Shown here in pieces: positions 1-7,827 of a stretch of 17,738 bases of DNA. Made by a program: the position numbers and the translations under genes. Every line of letters starts with the position of its first letter. Positions within the stretch are counted from its first letter, which is position 1. Origin of the DNA: Candidatus Neomicrothrix sp. UBA2131 (GTDB lineage: Bacteria; Actinomycetota; Acidimicrobiia; Acidimicrobiales; MedAcidi-G1); contig DCXR01000007.1 in the NCBI GenBank assembly GCA_002329075.1, positions 17,791 to 35,528 on the forward strand, in the 5' to 3' direction. The notes below the pieces were generated by a model that was given only the letters and a program-made list of their open reading frames with translations, made no database searches and was not told where the DNA came from.

Positions 1-92
1 TTCCTGTCTGCAAGGGGGACGGGCATCGACAGGCGCCTGCTCGCTCGCAAGCATCGCCGAACTCCCCGACCCGACACCGGTACGTGGTGCTC

Positions 93-129
93 GAGCGCTT
101 GCGGGCCTGCGGTGGTGCTGGAAGCGCTC
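93..129 (-). terminator. Inverted repeat at the 3' end of the metF-like gene
   Basis: GAGCGCTT at 93-100 pairs with AAGCGCTC at 122-129, with a 21-base loop. The distal arm overlaps the TGA stop (128-130) of the minus-strand MetF gene. Read as RNA from the minus strand this is an 8-bp stem at the end of the fhs-metF transcript. No U-tract follows, so a factor-independent terminator is only a possibility. The same segment also holds an imperfect direct repeat (GTGGTGCT at 84-91 and 112-119, each followed by a GAGCGCT-like sequence). Apart from this, bases 1-127 show no gene that I can support. Confidence 0.25.
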
Positions 130-1036
130 AGTCCCTGCCGTTGGGGGCGAGCTTCCTGAGGCTCTTCTGGCGCCAGTCCTCGGTGGTGTCGACGGCGTTG
201 AAGGTGAAGCAGTGGATGCCCACGATGTCGAGTTCGTCGGCGACGGCTGACAGGGGGGCGATCAACTTGTTGGAGTTGTACCCACCGGGGGAGAGCAGGC
301 GGATGACCGAGGTCCGGTTCTTTTCCAGGTAGCGGGCCGAGTGGCCGATGCCGAGCCGGATCGAGATGGTCAGCAACTTGGTTCGGTCGATCGCTCCGGG
401 CACGCCGAGGTGGCAGGGAAGCGTCACGCCGGCGGACCGACACCCGGACAGCCAGTCGCGGATCGTTCCGGCGTCGAAGCACATCTGGGTGGCCATGTAT
501 CCGTCGAGGCCGGCTGCGGCGATCATCTCCTGCTTTTCGGCGAGGGCGTCGGCCAGGGCCTGGTCGGGGATGCTGGAGTGTCCGTCGGGGTACGAGCCGA
601 TGCCCACCACGTCGATGCCGGGCCGACGATCCAGGAACGACCGGAGGAACCCGGCGGTGTCGGTGAAGGGGCCACGGGGATCGGCGTCACCTCCGACCAC
701 GAACACCTTCCTGATGTCCTGCTCGTCGACCCTCCTGGCGATGCGGTCGACGTGCTCCTCGCCCTCGCACATGCGGGCGGCGAAGTGCGGGATGGTGGTA
801 TGGCCCAGTTCCGCGAATGTGGCGCACAGGTCGAGCGTGTCGTCGATCGTCCTGGCAGGGGAGCAGGTCACCGAGACCGTCGAGCCTGATGGCAGGAACC
901 CTGCCTGGTCGTGGACGTTCTTGAGCGGTATGACCTCATAGGCCATGCCTTCGAGCAGTCGCCGATGCGTGGCCTTCTCAGCCCTGGAGCGGATGGGACC
1001 CTTGTGGGAAGGGGTGGATTCTGAAGCATCGCTCAT
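128..1036 (-). CDS. metF: Methylenetetrahydrofolate reductase, MetF-like
   Basis: A 302-residue protein that interconverts 5-methyl-THF and 5,10-methylene-THF on an FAD TIM barrel in the cytosol. Visible family marks are YEVIPLK at residues 33-39, whose Glu34 sits at the catalytic-Glu position; VTCSPARTIDDT near 55-66; a HFAARM segment; GGDADPRG; GIGSYPDGH; and TQMCFD. The C-terminal part contains GGYNSN and HCFTFN, as in short actinobacterial and rhodobacterial MetF proteins. The start is ATG at 1036, preceded by a strong GAGGAGGT nine bases upstream. It lies 99 bases downstream of fhs on the same strand, so the two probably form one unit. Beside a methyltransferase operon the likely role is oxidation of methyl-THF made by methyl transfer. 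A role in methionine synthesis cannot be excluded from sequence. Confidence 0.9.
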   Translation of the reverse strand: MSDASESTPSHKGPIRSRAEKATHRRLLEGMAYEVIPLKNVHDQAGFLPSGSTVSVTCSPARTIDDTLDLCATFAELGHTTIPHFAARMCEGEEHVDRIARRVDEQDIRKVFVVGGDADPRGPFTDTAGFLRSFLDRRPGIDVVGIGSYPDGHSSIPDQALADALAEKQEMIAAAGLDGYMATQMCFDAGTIRDWLSGCRSAGVTLPCHLGVPGAIDRTKLLTISIRLGIGHSARYLEKNRTSVIRLLSPGGYNSNKLIAPLSAVADELDIVGIHCFTFNAVDTTEDWRQKSLRKLAPNGRD

Positions 1037-1135
1037 CGGGGCGCTACCTCCTCGTGGCGCCGTGGCCGGGCGGCGAAACGTCGCCGGGCCGATGTCCAGG
1101 GCATCCCCCCGGGTCGGTCGATACGGACGTCAAGG

Positions 1136-2833
1136 TCAACTGAGGCCGACGATCTCGCCGTGCTCGTCGATGTCGATCCGTGCGGCGCCGGGCGTCCTGC
1201 CGAGTCCGGGCATCGTGCGCATGTCGCCGCAGATCGGGTACACGAACCCGGCGCCGACCGCGGCCCGCACTTCGCGCACGGGAAGGGTCCAGCCGGTCGG
1301 CGCTCCCTTGAGGGCCGGGTCCGACGAGAGTGAGAGGTGCGTCTTGGCGATGCAGACGGGCAGGTTGCCGAATCCGTTGGCCTCGTAGGTGTCGATCTGC
1401 TTGTCGGCAGTCGGTGAGAAGTCGACGCCGTCGGCGCCGTACACCTTGTCGGCCACGGTGCGGATCTTGTCGCGTAGAGACATCTCGTCCGGGTAGAGCA
1501 CCTGGAAGTCGGACGGCTCGTCGGCAGCCTCGGCGACCGCCTCTGCCAACTCGGCGGCACCTGAGCCGCCGTCGGCGAAGTGCGTGGTCACGGCGGCGCG
1601 GGTGCCGTACTCCTGGGCGATCTCGTGGATGGCCTGGATGTCGGCGTCGTGGTCGCCCGGGAACACGTTGATGGCGACCACGGGGGAGACGCCGTGGACC
1701 TGCATGTTCTCGAGTTGCTTGCGCAGGTTGTCGCCGCCCTGGTGGACCTCGTCCGGGTTCTCGGCGAGGAGCGCCTCGGGGAGCGGCTTGCCGGCGACGA
1801 TCCTGTGGTTGCCGGAGTGGGCCTTGAGGCCGCGCACCGTGGCGACCAGGACGGCGGCGTCGGGGGCGATGCCCGAGACGCGGCACTTGATGTTGAAGAA
1901 GCGCTCGGCGCCCATGTCGGCACCGAAGCCCGCCTCGGTGAGGAGGAAGTCGCCGGTGTGGATGCCGACCTGGTCGGCCACGATCGACGAGTTGCCCGTG
2001 GCGATGTTGCCGAACGGGCCGCAGTGCACCAGCACCGGCGTGCCTTCGAGGGTCTGCATGAGGTTCGGCTTGATGGCCTCCCGAAGGATGACGGTCATCG
2101 AGCCGGCCACCTGCAGGTCCTCCGCGGTGATCGGGGTGCCGGCCTTGCTGTAGCCGACGACGATGCGGCCCATGCGCGCCCGCAGGTCCTGGAGGCTGGT
2201 GCAGAGGGCGAGGGCCGCCATGACCTCTGAGGCGGCGGTGATGTCGAAGCCGGTCTCGCGGGGGATGCCGTCGAGGCGGCCACCCAGGCCGACCATGATG
2301 TTGCGCAGGGCCCGCTCGTTGATGTCGAGGACCCGTCGCCAGGTGATGTTGTCGAGGTCGAGGTCGAAGTCGTTGCCGTGGAAGAGGTGGGCGTCGAGCA
2401 TTGCCGAGCACATGTTGTGGGCGGCGGTGACTGCGTGCATGTCGCCGGTCAGGTGGAGGTTGAACAGCTCCATCGGGACCACCTGGCTGTAGCCACCGCC
2501 TGCGGCGCCACCCTTGATCCCGAAGGTCGGTCCCATGGAGGGCTGGCGGATGGCGATGGTGGCCTTCTTGCCGATGTGGCTGAAGCCCTGGCCGAGGCCG
2601 ACCGTCGTGGTGGTCTTGCCCTCGCCGAGCGGCGTGGGCGTGATGGCCGAGACGACGACGTAGCGCGCCTTCGGTCGGCCACCCATGGTCTCGATGGCGT
2701 CGAGCTTGATCTTGGCTGCGCCATCACCGTAGGGCTCGAGGTGTTCGCGCGGGATGCCGGCCGTGTCGGCGATCTCGTCCAGCGGGCGGATCGTGGCGGC
2801 ACGGGCGATCTCCAGGTCGGAGGGGAAGGACAT
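1136..2833 (-). CDS. fhs: Formate-tetrahydrofolate ligase
   Basis: A 565-residue formyl-THF synthetase of the usual family length. It catalyses ATP + formate + THF to 10-formyl-THF and is reversible. The P-loop TPTPLGEGKTTTT lies at residues 66-77, followed by GLGQGFSHIGK and the MGPTFGIKGGAAGGGYSQV region (given in part). The glycine-rich GLGGRLDG and VLVHCGPFGNIATG segments and the C-terminal MPGLGR are also family hallmarks. The ATG at 2833 has AGAAGGT 13 bases upstream. It is followed by metF and preceded by the mttB-type operon on the same strand. In this setting the reverse direction is plausible: formyl groups derived from methyl carbon released as formate with ATP synthesis. FolD, needed between methylene- and formyl-THF, is not in this window. 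Confidence 0.96.
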   Translation of the reverse strand: MSFPSDLEIARAATIRPLDEIADTAGIPREHLEPYGDGAAKIKLDAIETMGGRPKARYVVVSAITPTPLGEGKTTTTVGLGQGFSHIGKKATIAIRQPSMGPTFGIKGGAAGGGYSQVVPMELFNLHLTGDMHAVTAAHNMCSAMLDAHLFHGNDFDLDLDNITWRRVLDINERALRNIMVGLGGRLDGIPRETGFDITAASEVMAALALCTSLQDLRARMGRIVVGYSKAGTPITAEDLQVAGSMTVILREAIKPNLMQTLEGTPVLVHCGPFGNIATGNSSIVADQVGIHTGDFLLTEAGFGADMGAERFFNIKCRVSGIAPDAAVLVATVRGLKAHSGNHRIVAGKPLPEALLAENPDEVHQGGDNLRKQLENMQVHGVSPVVAINVFPGDHDADIQAIHEIAQEYGTRAAVTTHFADGGSGAAELAEAVAEAADEPSDFQVLYPDEMSLRDKIRTVADKVYGADGVDFSPTADKQIDTYEANGFGNLPVCIAKTHLSLSSDPALKGAPTGWTLPVREVRAAVGAGFVYPICGDMRTMPGLGRTPGAARIDIDEHGEIVGLS

Positions 2834-3008
2834 CGTTGGTTCTCTTACCTTCTGGTTGGCTCGATGGGAGAATGAGGGTGGGGTTCTGAGGTGGATCGCC
2901 GACCCGGAGGGGCGGTTCGGGCCGGGCGAGTGTAGTGAGGTGGAGGTGATCCGTCTATCAACAGGAAAGAACCTCCCCTGAGGAGGCAGGTCACCGTGGA
3001 TGTAGGAC
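2834..3008. other. 175-base spacer between the methyltransferase operon and fhs
   Basis: No coding frame here looks real. The spacer holds the weak terminator-like hairpin at 2964-2986, and a minus-strand TTGATA (complement of 2956-2961) that could act as a -35 element for fhs. No convincing -10 stands at proper spacing; TCACTA lies 17 bases downstream of TTGATA but is a poor match. None of the CTTCCCG boxes seen in the other two regulatory regions occurs here, so fhs-metF may be controlled separately or by read-through. Confidence 0.4.
2964..2986 (-). terminator. Possible weak terminator after the mttB-type gene
   Basis: Read on the minus strand, CCTCC-TCAGG-GGAGG (2986 to 2972) forms a 5-bp GC stem with a 5-base loop and is followed by TTCTTTCC. 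It lies 23 bases beyond the TAG stop of the methyltransferase gene. The stem is short and the T-tract interrupted, so partial termination or attenuation before fhs is as likely as a full stop. Confidence 0.3.
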
Positions 3009-4550
3009 CTAGACGAATGAGTCGGGCAGGACGTCCTTTCTCCGGGCGATGAAGTCGAGCAGGGCCTCGTCTACGACCTCGTCGAGGGCCGGTGCCTCAT
3101 AGTCGACCAGCATCTGCTTCCAGATCCGGTTGGCCCGCTGGGCGGTGTCGAGGCTGCCGTCCTCCTCCCACCGTTCGAAGCTGTCGTTGTTGGCGACCTC
3201 GGAGCGTGCGAAGGCGGTTTCGAAGTTGGCGTAGGTGTGGGCGGTGCCGAGGAAGTGCTGGCCCGGGCCGATCTCGCGGATGGCGTCCATGGCCTGGCCG
3301 TTCTCCGACAGGTCGACGCCGCCGACGAACCTGGCCATCAGGCCGCACTGGTCGGCATCGATGACGAACTTCTCGTAGCCCATGGCCAGGCCGCCCTCCA
3401 GCCAACCGGCGGAATGCAGCATGAAGTTGACGCCGCCCATCAGCGACGGGATCAGGGTGGCCATGCTCTCAGCGGCAGCCTGGGCGTCGGGGACCTTCGA
3501 GGCACAGAGGTTGCCGCCCGACCGGAACGGGATGCCGAGACGACGGGCCAGCGCCGCCACCGTGTAGAGCACCAGCGCCGGCTCGGGTGTGCCGAAGGTC
3601 GGGGCACCGGTCTGCATCGACATGGACGAGGCAAACGAGCCGAAGACCATGGGGGCGCCGGGCCGGACCAGTTGGACGAACGTCATCCCGGCCAGCGCCT
3701 CGGCGAGGGTCTGGGCGGCGACGCCGGCGACCGTGACGGGTGCCATGGCACCGGCGAGGATGAACGGGCTGATCATCGTCGCCTGCATGTTGCGCGCATA
3801 GACCTCGGCGGCTCCGAGCATCGTGGCGTCCCAGGCCATGGGCGACGAGGCGTTGATCAGGCTCGTCATCACCGTGTTCTGTTCGACGAAGTCGTCACCG
3901 AAGGCGATCCTGGCCAGGTCGACCGAGTCCTGGGCCCTCTCGGCAGTGGTGACGGACCCCATGAACGGCTTGTCGCTGTAGCGGAGGTGGGCGTACACCA
4001 TGTCGAGGTGTCGCTTGTGGACCGGGATGTCGACCGGCTCGCACACCGTGCCCCCCGACACGTGCATGTGTGGACTCTGGTACGCCAACTTCACGAAGTT
4101 CCGGAAGTCGTCGATCGTGCCGTAGCGGCGGCCCTTGTCGATGTCGTGGACGAAGGGCGAGCCGTAGGCGGGCACGAACACGGTGGCGTTGCCACCGACC
4201 TGCACGCTGTGTTCCGGATTGCGTCCGTGGTGTGTGTAGACGGCGGGAGCGTTGGCTGTGATGATCTCCCGGCACATGCCCCGGGGGAACCTCACCCTCT
4301 CGCCGTCCACCTCGGCACCCGCCGACCTCAGGAGTTCGAGGGAGCTCGGGTAGTCCCGGAAGTCGATGCCGAGTTCCTCGAGGATCGTGTCGGCGTTCTC
4401 CTCGATCAGGGCCAGGCCGTCCTCGGACACGACCTCGAACGGCGGCATGGTCCGGATCAGGTACGAGTGGACGCCCGCCGCAGCGGTCTCCGCCCGGGCA
4501 GCCTGGCGCGCTGCCCGACCTCCGGATCGGCGATGGGGTGCATCGCTCAC
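3009..4550 (-). CDS. MttB-superfamily corrinoid methyltransferase (non-pyrrolysine; MtgB-like)
   Basis: A 513-residue trimethylamine-methyltransferase-family protein that should move a methyl group from an N-methylated substrate to a cognate Co(I) corrinoid protein. It aligns by eye with non-pyrrolysine MttB homologs: an Arg-rich N-terminus (residues 7-19), YGSPFVHDIDKGRRYGT at 129-145, FGSFASSMSMQTGAP at 303-317, TFGTPEPALV at 318-327, SGGNLCASKVPDAQ at 344-357 and HSAGWLEGGLAMGYEKF at 379-395. No in-frame TAG interrupts the frame; the only one is the terminal stop (3009-3011). True trimethylamine MttB needs pyrrolysine, whereas characterised Pyl-free relatives act on quaternary amines such as glycine betaine (MtgB). 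The substrate is therefore probably a betaine, but this is inference. The GTG start at 4550 shares GTGA with the stop of the upstream reactivase gene, and AGAAGAGG lies just upstream, so translation is likely coupled. Confidence 0.9.
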   Translation of the reverse strand: MSDAPHRRSGGRAARQAARAETAAAGVHSYLIRTMPPFEVVSEDGLALIEENADTILEELGIDFRDYPSSLELLRSAGAEVDGERVRFPRGMCREIITANAPAVYTHHGRNPEHSVQVGGNATVFVPAYGSPFVHDIDKGRRYGTIDDFRNFVKLAYQSPHMHVSGGTVCEPVDIPVHKRHLDMVYAHLRYSDKPFMGSVTTAERAQDSVDLARIAFGDDFVEQNTVMTSLINASSPMAWDATMLGAAEVYARNMQATMISPFILAGAMAPVTVAGVAAQTLAEALAGMTFVQLVRPGAPMVFGSFASSMSMQTGAPTFGTPEPALVLYTVAALARRLGIPFRSGGNLCASKVPDAQAAAESMATLIPSLMGGVNFMLHSAGWLEGGLAMGYEKFVIDADQCGLMARFVGGVDLSENGQAMDAIREIGPGQHFLGTAHTYANFETAFARSEVANNDSFERWEEDGSLDTAQRANRIWKQMLVDYEAPALDEVVDEALLDFIARRKDVLPDSFV

Positions 4551-6541
4551 TGGCCGGCCTCTTCTCGTGTGGGGCGTCGGCGTCGGCGCCCCGAGTCGTC
4601 GGCACTGCTGCTGGTCGCCGAGGGGCGTTCGGGAAGCGTCAGGGCGGTCGAGAGCCCGGGATAGTCGGCCGTGCGGTGGGGCACGGCCATTGCGTCGACG
4701 AAGTGCGCCTGGAAGGCGGGTTCCGTGGCGGTCTCGATCTTCTCGATGCCTGTGACCACCCGCTGGATCTCGCGACGGGCGGTTCCCGAGAGAAGGGCGA
4801 TGGCAGCGCCTGCTCCTGCGGCATTGCCGGCGGCGACCACCTCGGAAGGGGTGCAGTCGGGGATCAGGCCGAGGACCGTGGCCCGGACGGTGTCGATGTG
4901 GCTCCCGAAGGCGCCGGCGAGGGCGATGCCGTCGAGCCGGTCGACGGAGAGGTGGTCCATCAGCAGCCGGATGCCGGCGTAGAGGGCCGCCTTGGCGAGC
5001 TGGATCGCCCGGACGTCGTTCTGGGTGACGAGGATCCGGTTGTCATCACCGGAGTCGTGGAGCAGGTAGGCGAAGGTGCGGCCATCGGGCTGGATGCGCG
5101 ACGAGGGTCGGGTGTCGAGTCCGCCGATGACGCCGTCGGCGGTCATGAGGCCGGCCAGGTACAACTCGGCGACGCTCTCGATGATCCCCGAACCGCAGAT
5201 CCCGGTGACGCCGGTCCGGGCCACTGCCTCGTCGAAGCCGGGCTCGTCGGACCACGGCTCGACCCCGAGCACCCTGATGCGGGGTTCGCCGGTCTCCGGG
5301 TCGATTCGGACGCGTTCGATGGCGCCCGGCGTGGCCCGCTGGCCGGCGCTGATCTGGGCTCCCTCGAAGGCCGGTCCGGTGGGGCTCGAGGCGGCAAGGA
5401 TGCGGCCGTTGCCCGAGAGCACGATCTCGGCGTTCGTGCCGATGTCGACCACGAGCCGGACGCCGTCAGCCTCGTGGGGCCGGGTGGCGAGGACCACGGC
5501 GGCCGTGTCGGCACCGACGTGACCGGCGATGCAGGGCAGGATGTGGGCGCGGGCGGCCGGGTGGGCCTCGAGGTCGAGTTCCGCTGCCGACCGGTCGACG
5601 GCCTCCGAGATCTCGAGGGTGAACGGGGTGACGCCGAGTGGGGTCGGATCGAGGCCGAGTAGGAGGTGGTGCATGACCGGGTTGCCGACCAGGACCAACT
5701 CGAGGACCTCGTCGCGTGTGGCACCACCTTCCCCACAGAGCCTGCCGATGAGCTCGTCGAGTGCCTCGCGTACGGCCCGGGTCAGCTCGACTTCGCCGCC
5801 GGGGTTCATCATCACGTAGGAGACCCGGCTCATCAGGTCCTCGCCGAAGCGGATCTGGGGGTTCATGGCCCCGGCCGTGGCGAGTGCTGTGCCGGTAGCC
5901 AGGTCGAAGAGGTGGCCGGCCAGGGTGGTTGAGCCGATGTCGACCGCGATGCCGAGTGCCCGGTCGCGGAGCCCGGGCCATGCGGCGACGACCAGGTTGT
6001 CGTCCCGGACGGCCACGGTTGCAAGGCGTGATCCGTCGGCCACGACGTTGAGGCCGGGCGACAATTCGAGTCCGGTGAGTCCCCACTGGCTGTCCAGGGC
6101 ACCCAGCAGGTCGTCACCCTCGTCGAACTCGACCAGTCGGAGTACCAGCACCGGGTCGAGCCCGATGTCGCCCAGGTCGATGTCCTTGCGGATCACCTGC
6201 TGGTGGACCTGGCTCTCAGCGGGCACGTCGATGACGAGGTCTCCGCAGATCGTGGCGGTGCAGCCCAGTCGCATGCTCCCGGCCAGCGTTCGTCGCCCCG
6301 TGTAGCCCCCTTCGACGGCTCCCGGGGGGGAGAGGTGCGAGGCATCGACGCTGATGCCGTGCTTGGCGAACTCGCCGAACATCGGCTCGACCTGGCATCG
6401 GCCACAGATGCCGCGGCCACCGCAGACCGAGTCGATGTCGACGCCCAGTTGGCGGGCGGCGTCGAGCACCGTGGTACCGGATGAAACATCGCCACGGAGT
6501 CCCGAGGGCGTGAACACCACGAGGTGGTCTGTGCTGCTCAT
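4547..6541 (-). CDS. Corrinoid protein reductive activase (2Fe-2S ferredoxin + ASKHA/DUF4445, RACo/RamA type)
   Basis: A 664-residue protein. An N-terminal ferredoxin domain carries Cys40-x5-Cys46-x2-Cys49 (DSVCGGRGICGRCQ) and a fourth ligand, probably Cys94 in RLGCTATICGD. A linker precedes the ASKHA ATPase-like part with DIGSTTLAGHLFDLATG near 201-217, MNPQIRFGEDLMSRV near 226-240, LVGNPVMHHLLLG and VDIGTNAEIVL. Proteins of this build use ATP and an electron to return accidentally oxidised Co(II) corrinoid to Co(I). Its genetic partners here are the corrinoid protein and both methyltransferases, which fits that role. The tail at residues 650-664 is very Arg-rich. The ATG at 6541 lies 33 bases after the upstream gene, and the stop overlaps the next start by GTGA. 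Unlike RamA, it has no visible C-terminal 4Fe-4S cluster motifs. Confidence 0.9.
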   Translation of the reverse strand: MSSTDHLVVFTPSGLRGDVSSGTTVLDAARQLGVDIDSVCGGRGICGRCQVEPMFGEFAKHGISVDASHLSPPGAVEGGYTGRRTLAGSMRLGCTATICGDLVIDVPAESQVHQQVIRKDIDLGDIGLDPVLVLRLVEFDEGDDLLGALDSQWGLTGLELSPGLNVVADGSRLATVAVRDDNLVVAAWPGLRDRALGIAVDIGSTTLAGHLFDLATGTALATAGAMNPQIRFGEDLMSRVSYVMMNPGGEVELTRAVREALDELIGRLCGEGGATRDEVLELVLVGNPVMHHLLLGLDPTPLGVTPFTLEISEAVDRSAAELDLEAHPAARAHILPCIAGHVGADTAAVVLATRPHEADGVRLVVDIGTNAEIVLSGNGRILAASSPTGPAFEGAQISAGQRATPGAIERVRIDPETGEPRIRVLGVEPWSDEPGFDEAVARTGVTGICGSGIIESVAELYLAGLMTADGVIGGLDTRPSSRIQPDGRTFAYLLHDSGDDNRILVTQNDVRAIQLAKAALYAGIRLLMDHLSVDRLDGIALAGAFGSHIDTVRATVLGLIPDCTPSEVVAAGNAAGAGAAIALLSGTARREIQRVVTGIEKIETATEPAFQAHFVDAMAVPHRTADYPGLSTALTLPERPSATSSSADDSGRRRRRPTREEAGQ

Positions 6542-6574
6542 CGGGCGCTGTCCACGAGGTCGAGGTGTCGGGTC

Positions 6575-7468
6575 TCAGGCCTGGCGGCGGCGACGGCCGC
6601 GGCGTTCGCGGTTGGCACCGACCGACGGGTCGCGGTGGGCGCTGATCCAGGTGGCACAGTCGGCGTCGTGCCCGGCGAGGACATCGGCGGCCTGGATTGC
6701 GACCTTCACCTCCTCGTGGAGTGGGTTCATGATCGCTGAGGTCATGCCGGCAGCGATGGCCATGGCGAGGAACGTGCCGGTGATGTGGTGCCGGTTGGGG
6801 AGCCCGAAGCTGACGTTGGAGGCTCCGCACGTGGTGTTGACACCGAGTTCCTCTCGGAGCCGTTGTACGAGGGCGAACACCTGCTGGCCTGCGGTCCCCA
6901 TGGCACCGATTGGCATCACCAGGGGGTCGACGACGACATCGGATGCCGGGATGCCGTGGTCGGCGGCACGTTCGATGATCCGCTTGGCGACAGCGAAGCG
7001 GACGTCGGGGTCCTCGGAGATCCCGGTGTCGTCGTTCGAGATGGCGACGACGGCAGCCCCGTGCCTGGCGACCAGGGGAAGCACCCGCTCCATCACCTCG
7101 TCCTCGCCCGTGACGGAGTTGACGAGCGGCTTGCCTTCGTAGGCGGCGAGGCCGGCTTCCAGCGCCTCGATGATCGACGAGTCGATCGAGAGCGGCACGT
7201 CGGTCACGGACTGCACGAGTTGGACGGCACGGGCAAGCATTGCCGGCTCGTCGGCCAGCGGAATTCCGGCGTTGACGTCGAGCATCTGGGCGCCCGCCTC
7301 GACCTGGGCGAGGGCATCTGCTTCGACCCGGCTGAAGTCGCCGGCCTTCATCTCCTCGGCGAGCGCCTTGCGGCCGGTCGGGTTGATGCGTTCGCCGATC
7401 ATGACGAAGGGTCGTCCGAAGCCGATCACCACTTCCCTGGTGGCAGAACTGAGAATGGTTTCGGTCAT
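6575..7468 (-). CDS. Methyltetrahydrofolate:corrinoid methyltransferase (pterin-binding, MtrH/AcsE/MetH-like)
   Basis: A 297-residue TIM-barrel pterin-binding protein that transfers methyl between THF and a corrinoid protein. Motifs are GERINPTG at 25-32, DVNAG at 64-68, SIDSS at 94-98, NSVTGE at 117-122, DPLVMPIG at 181-188 and GASNVSFGLPNR at 215-226. These match the AcsE and MetH folate domains and the MtgA/MtrH-type partners of MttB homologs. In this operon it should take methyl from methyl-Co and make methyl-THF for MetF. The ATG at 7468 is preceded by AGGAG with an 8-base spacer. The C-terminal tail (RERRGRRRRQA, 287-297) is unusually basic compared with the barrel. A direct role in methionine synthesis is unlikely, because no homocysteine domain is present. 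Confidence 0.9.
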   Translation of the reverse strand: MTETILSSATREVVIGFGRPFVMIGERINPTGRKALAEEMKAGDFSRVEADALAQVEAGAQMLDVNAGIPLADEPAMLARAVQLVQSVTDVPLSIDSSIIEALEAGLAAYEGKPLVNSVTGEDEVMERVLPLVARHGAAVVAISNDDTGISEDPDVRFAVAKRIIERAADHGIPASDVVVDPLVMPIGAMGTAGQQVFALVQRLREELGVNTTCGASNVSFGLPNRHHITGTFLAMAIAAGMTSAIMNPLHEEVKVAIQAADVLAGHDADCATWISAHRDPSVGANRERRGRRRRQA

Positions 7469-7482
7469 TGTGAAATCTCCTG

Positions 7483-7512
7483 GGGTCAGAGGGGAAGGTG
7501 GGTCAGGGAAGG
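7483..7512. repeat. Tandem GGGTCA-GGGAAGG repeat inside the operon
   Basis: In the 50-base gap upstream of the pterin methyltransferase gene, GGGTCAGAGGGGAAGG (7483-7498) is followed by GGGTCAGGGAAGG (7500-7512). The GGGAAGG cores are 14 bases apart. The same heptamer forms one arm of the putative operator at 9295-9315. The element may be an internal regulatory site or chance purine-rich spacer; no promoter elements were recognised. Confidence 0.25.
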
Positions 7513-7518
7513 AGCGTG

Positions 7519-7824
7519 TCAGCCGGCCTGGTCGAAGCCACTGGCGCCTACCAGGCGTTCAAGCCGTTCAGTCGGGTACTCGGCGTCGATTCGTGCCACC
7601 TCGGTGGCGACTGATGCAGCGAGGTCGCCGTTGCAGTTGCCGTCCTCGCGTCGCCATTCGGCGACGTAGCTGTTCGTGTCGGTGCAGCCGGCGACCATGG
7701 CGGCGCGGTCGATCGCATGCTGGAAGCGGGCGTCGAGCAGCGCCCGCTCGCGGGTCCTCCCCTGTTGGGCGGTGATCTGGGCGGGAATGTCACGCCAGTA
7801 GATGGTGACGATCTTGGCGGCCAC
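7519..7824 (-). CDS. Small 'virulence factor' family protein (PF13769-like), unknown function
   Basis: A 101-residue soluble protein. The N-terminal IVTIYWRDIPAQI (5-17), the ARFQHAIDRAAMVAG centre (32-46), SYVAEWRR (52-59) and the C-terminal EYPTERLERLV match what I recall of the short conserved 'virulence factor' domain family; the name does not describe a proven function. Two cysteines (47 and 64) are visible. There is no signal peptide or membrane segment. The GTG start at 7824 leaves only three bases after the DUF1638 stop, and no clear ribosome site is seen, so coupled translation is likely. Its position between the corrinoid protein and the pterin methyltransferase implies a part in the methyl-transfer system, such as assembly, cobalamin loading or protection, but this is context inference only. 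Confidence 0.75.
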   Translation of the reverse strand: MAAKIVTIYWRDIPAQITAQQGRTRERALLDARFQHAIDRAAMVAGCTDTNSYVAEWRREDGNCNGDLAASVATEVARIDAEYPTERLERLVGASGFDQAG

Positions 7825-7827
7825 GGA

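Noticed and set aside
1..127. Partial gene at the left edge
   Set aside because: Several frames are open over this short piece, but none gives a recognisable peptide or start signal. Only the inverted and direct repeats could be supported.
3009..3011. Amber codon as a pyrrolysine site in the MttB homolog
   Set aside because: It is at the very end of a full-length protein and only five more codons precede the next stop.
3237..5662. Long plus-strand open frames (up to about 475 codons) opposite the methyltransferase and activase genes
   Set aside because: They are antisense to two clearly recognisable genes and have low-complexity Gly/Asp/Val/Arg-rich translations typical of high-GC shadow frames. 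None shows a motif.
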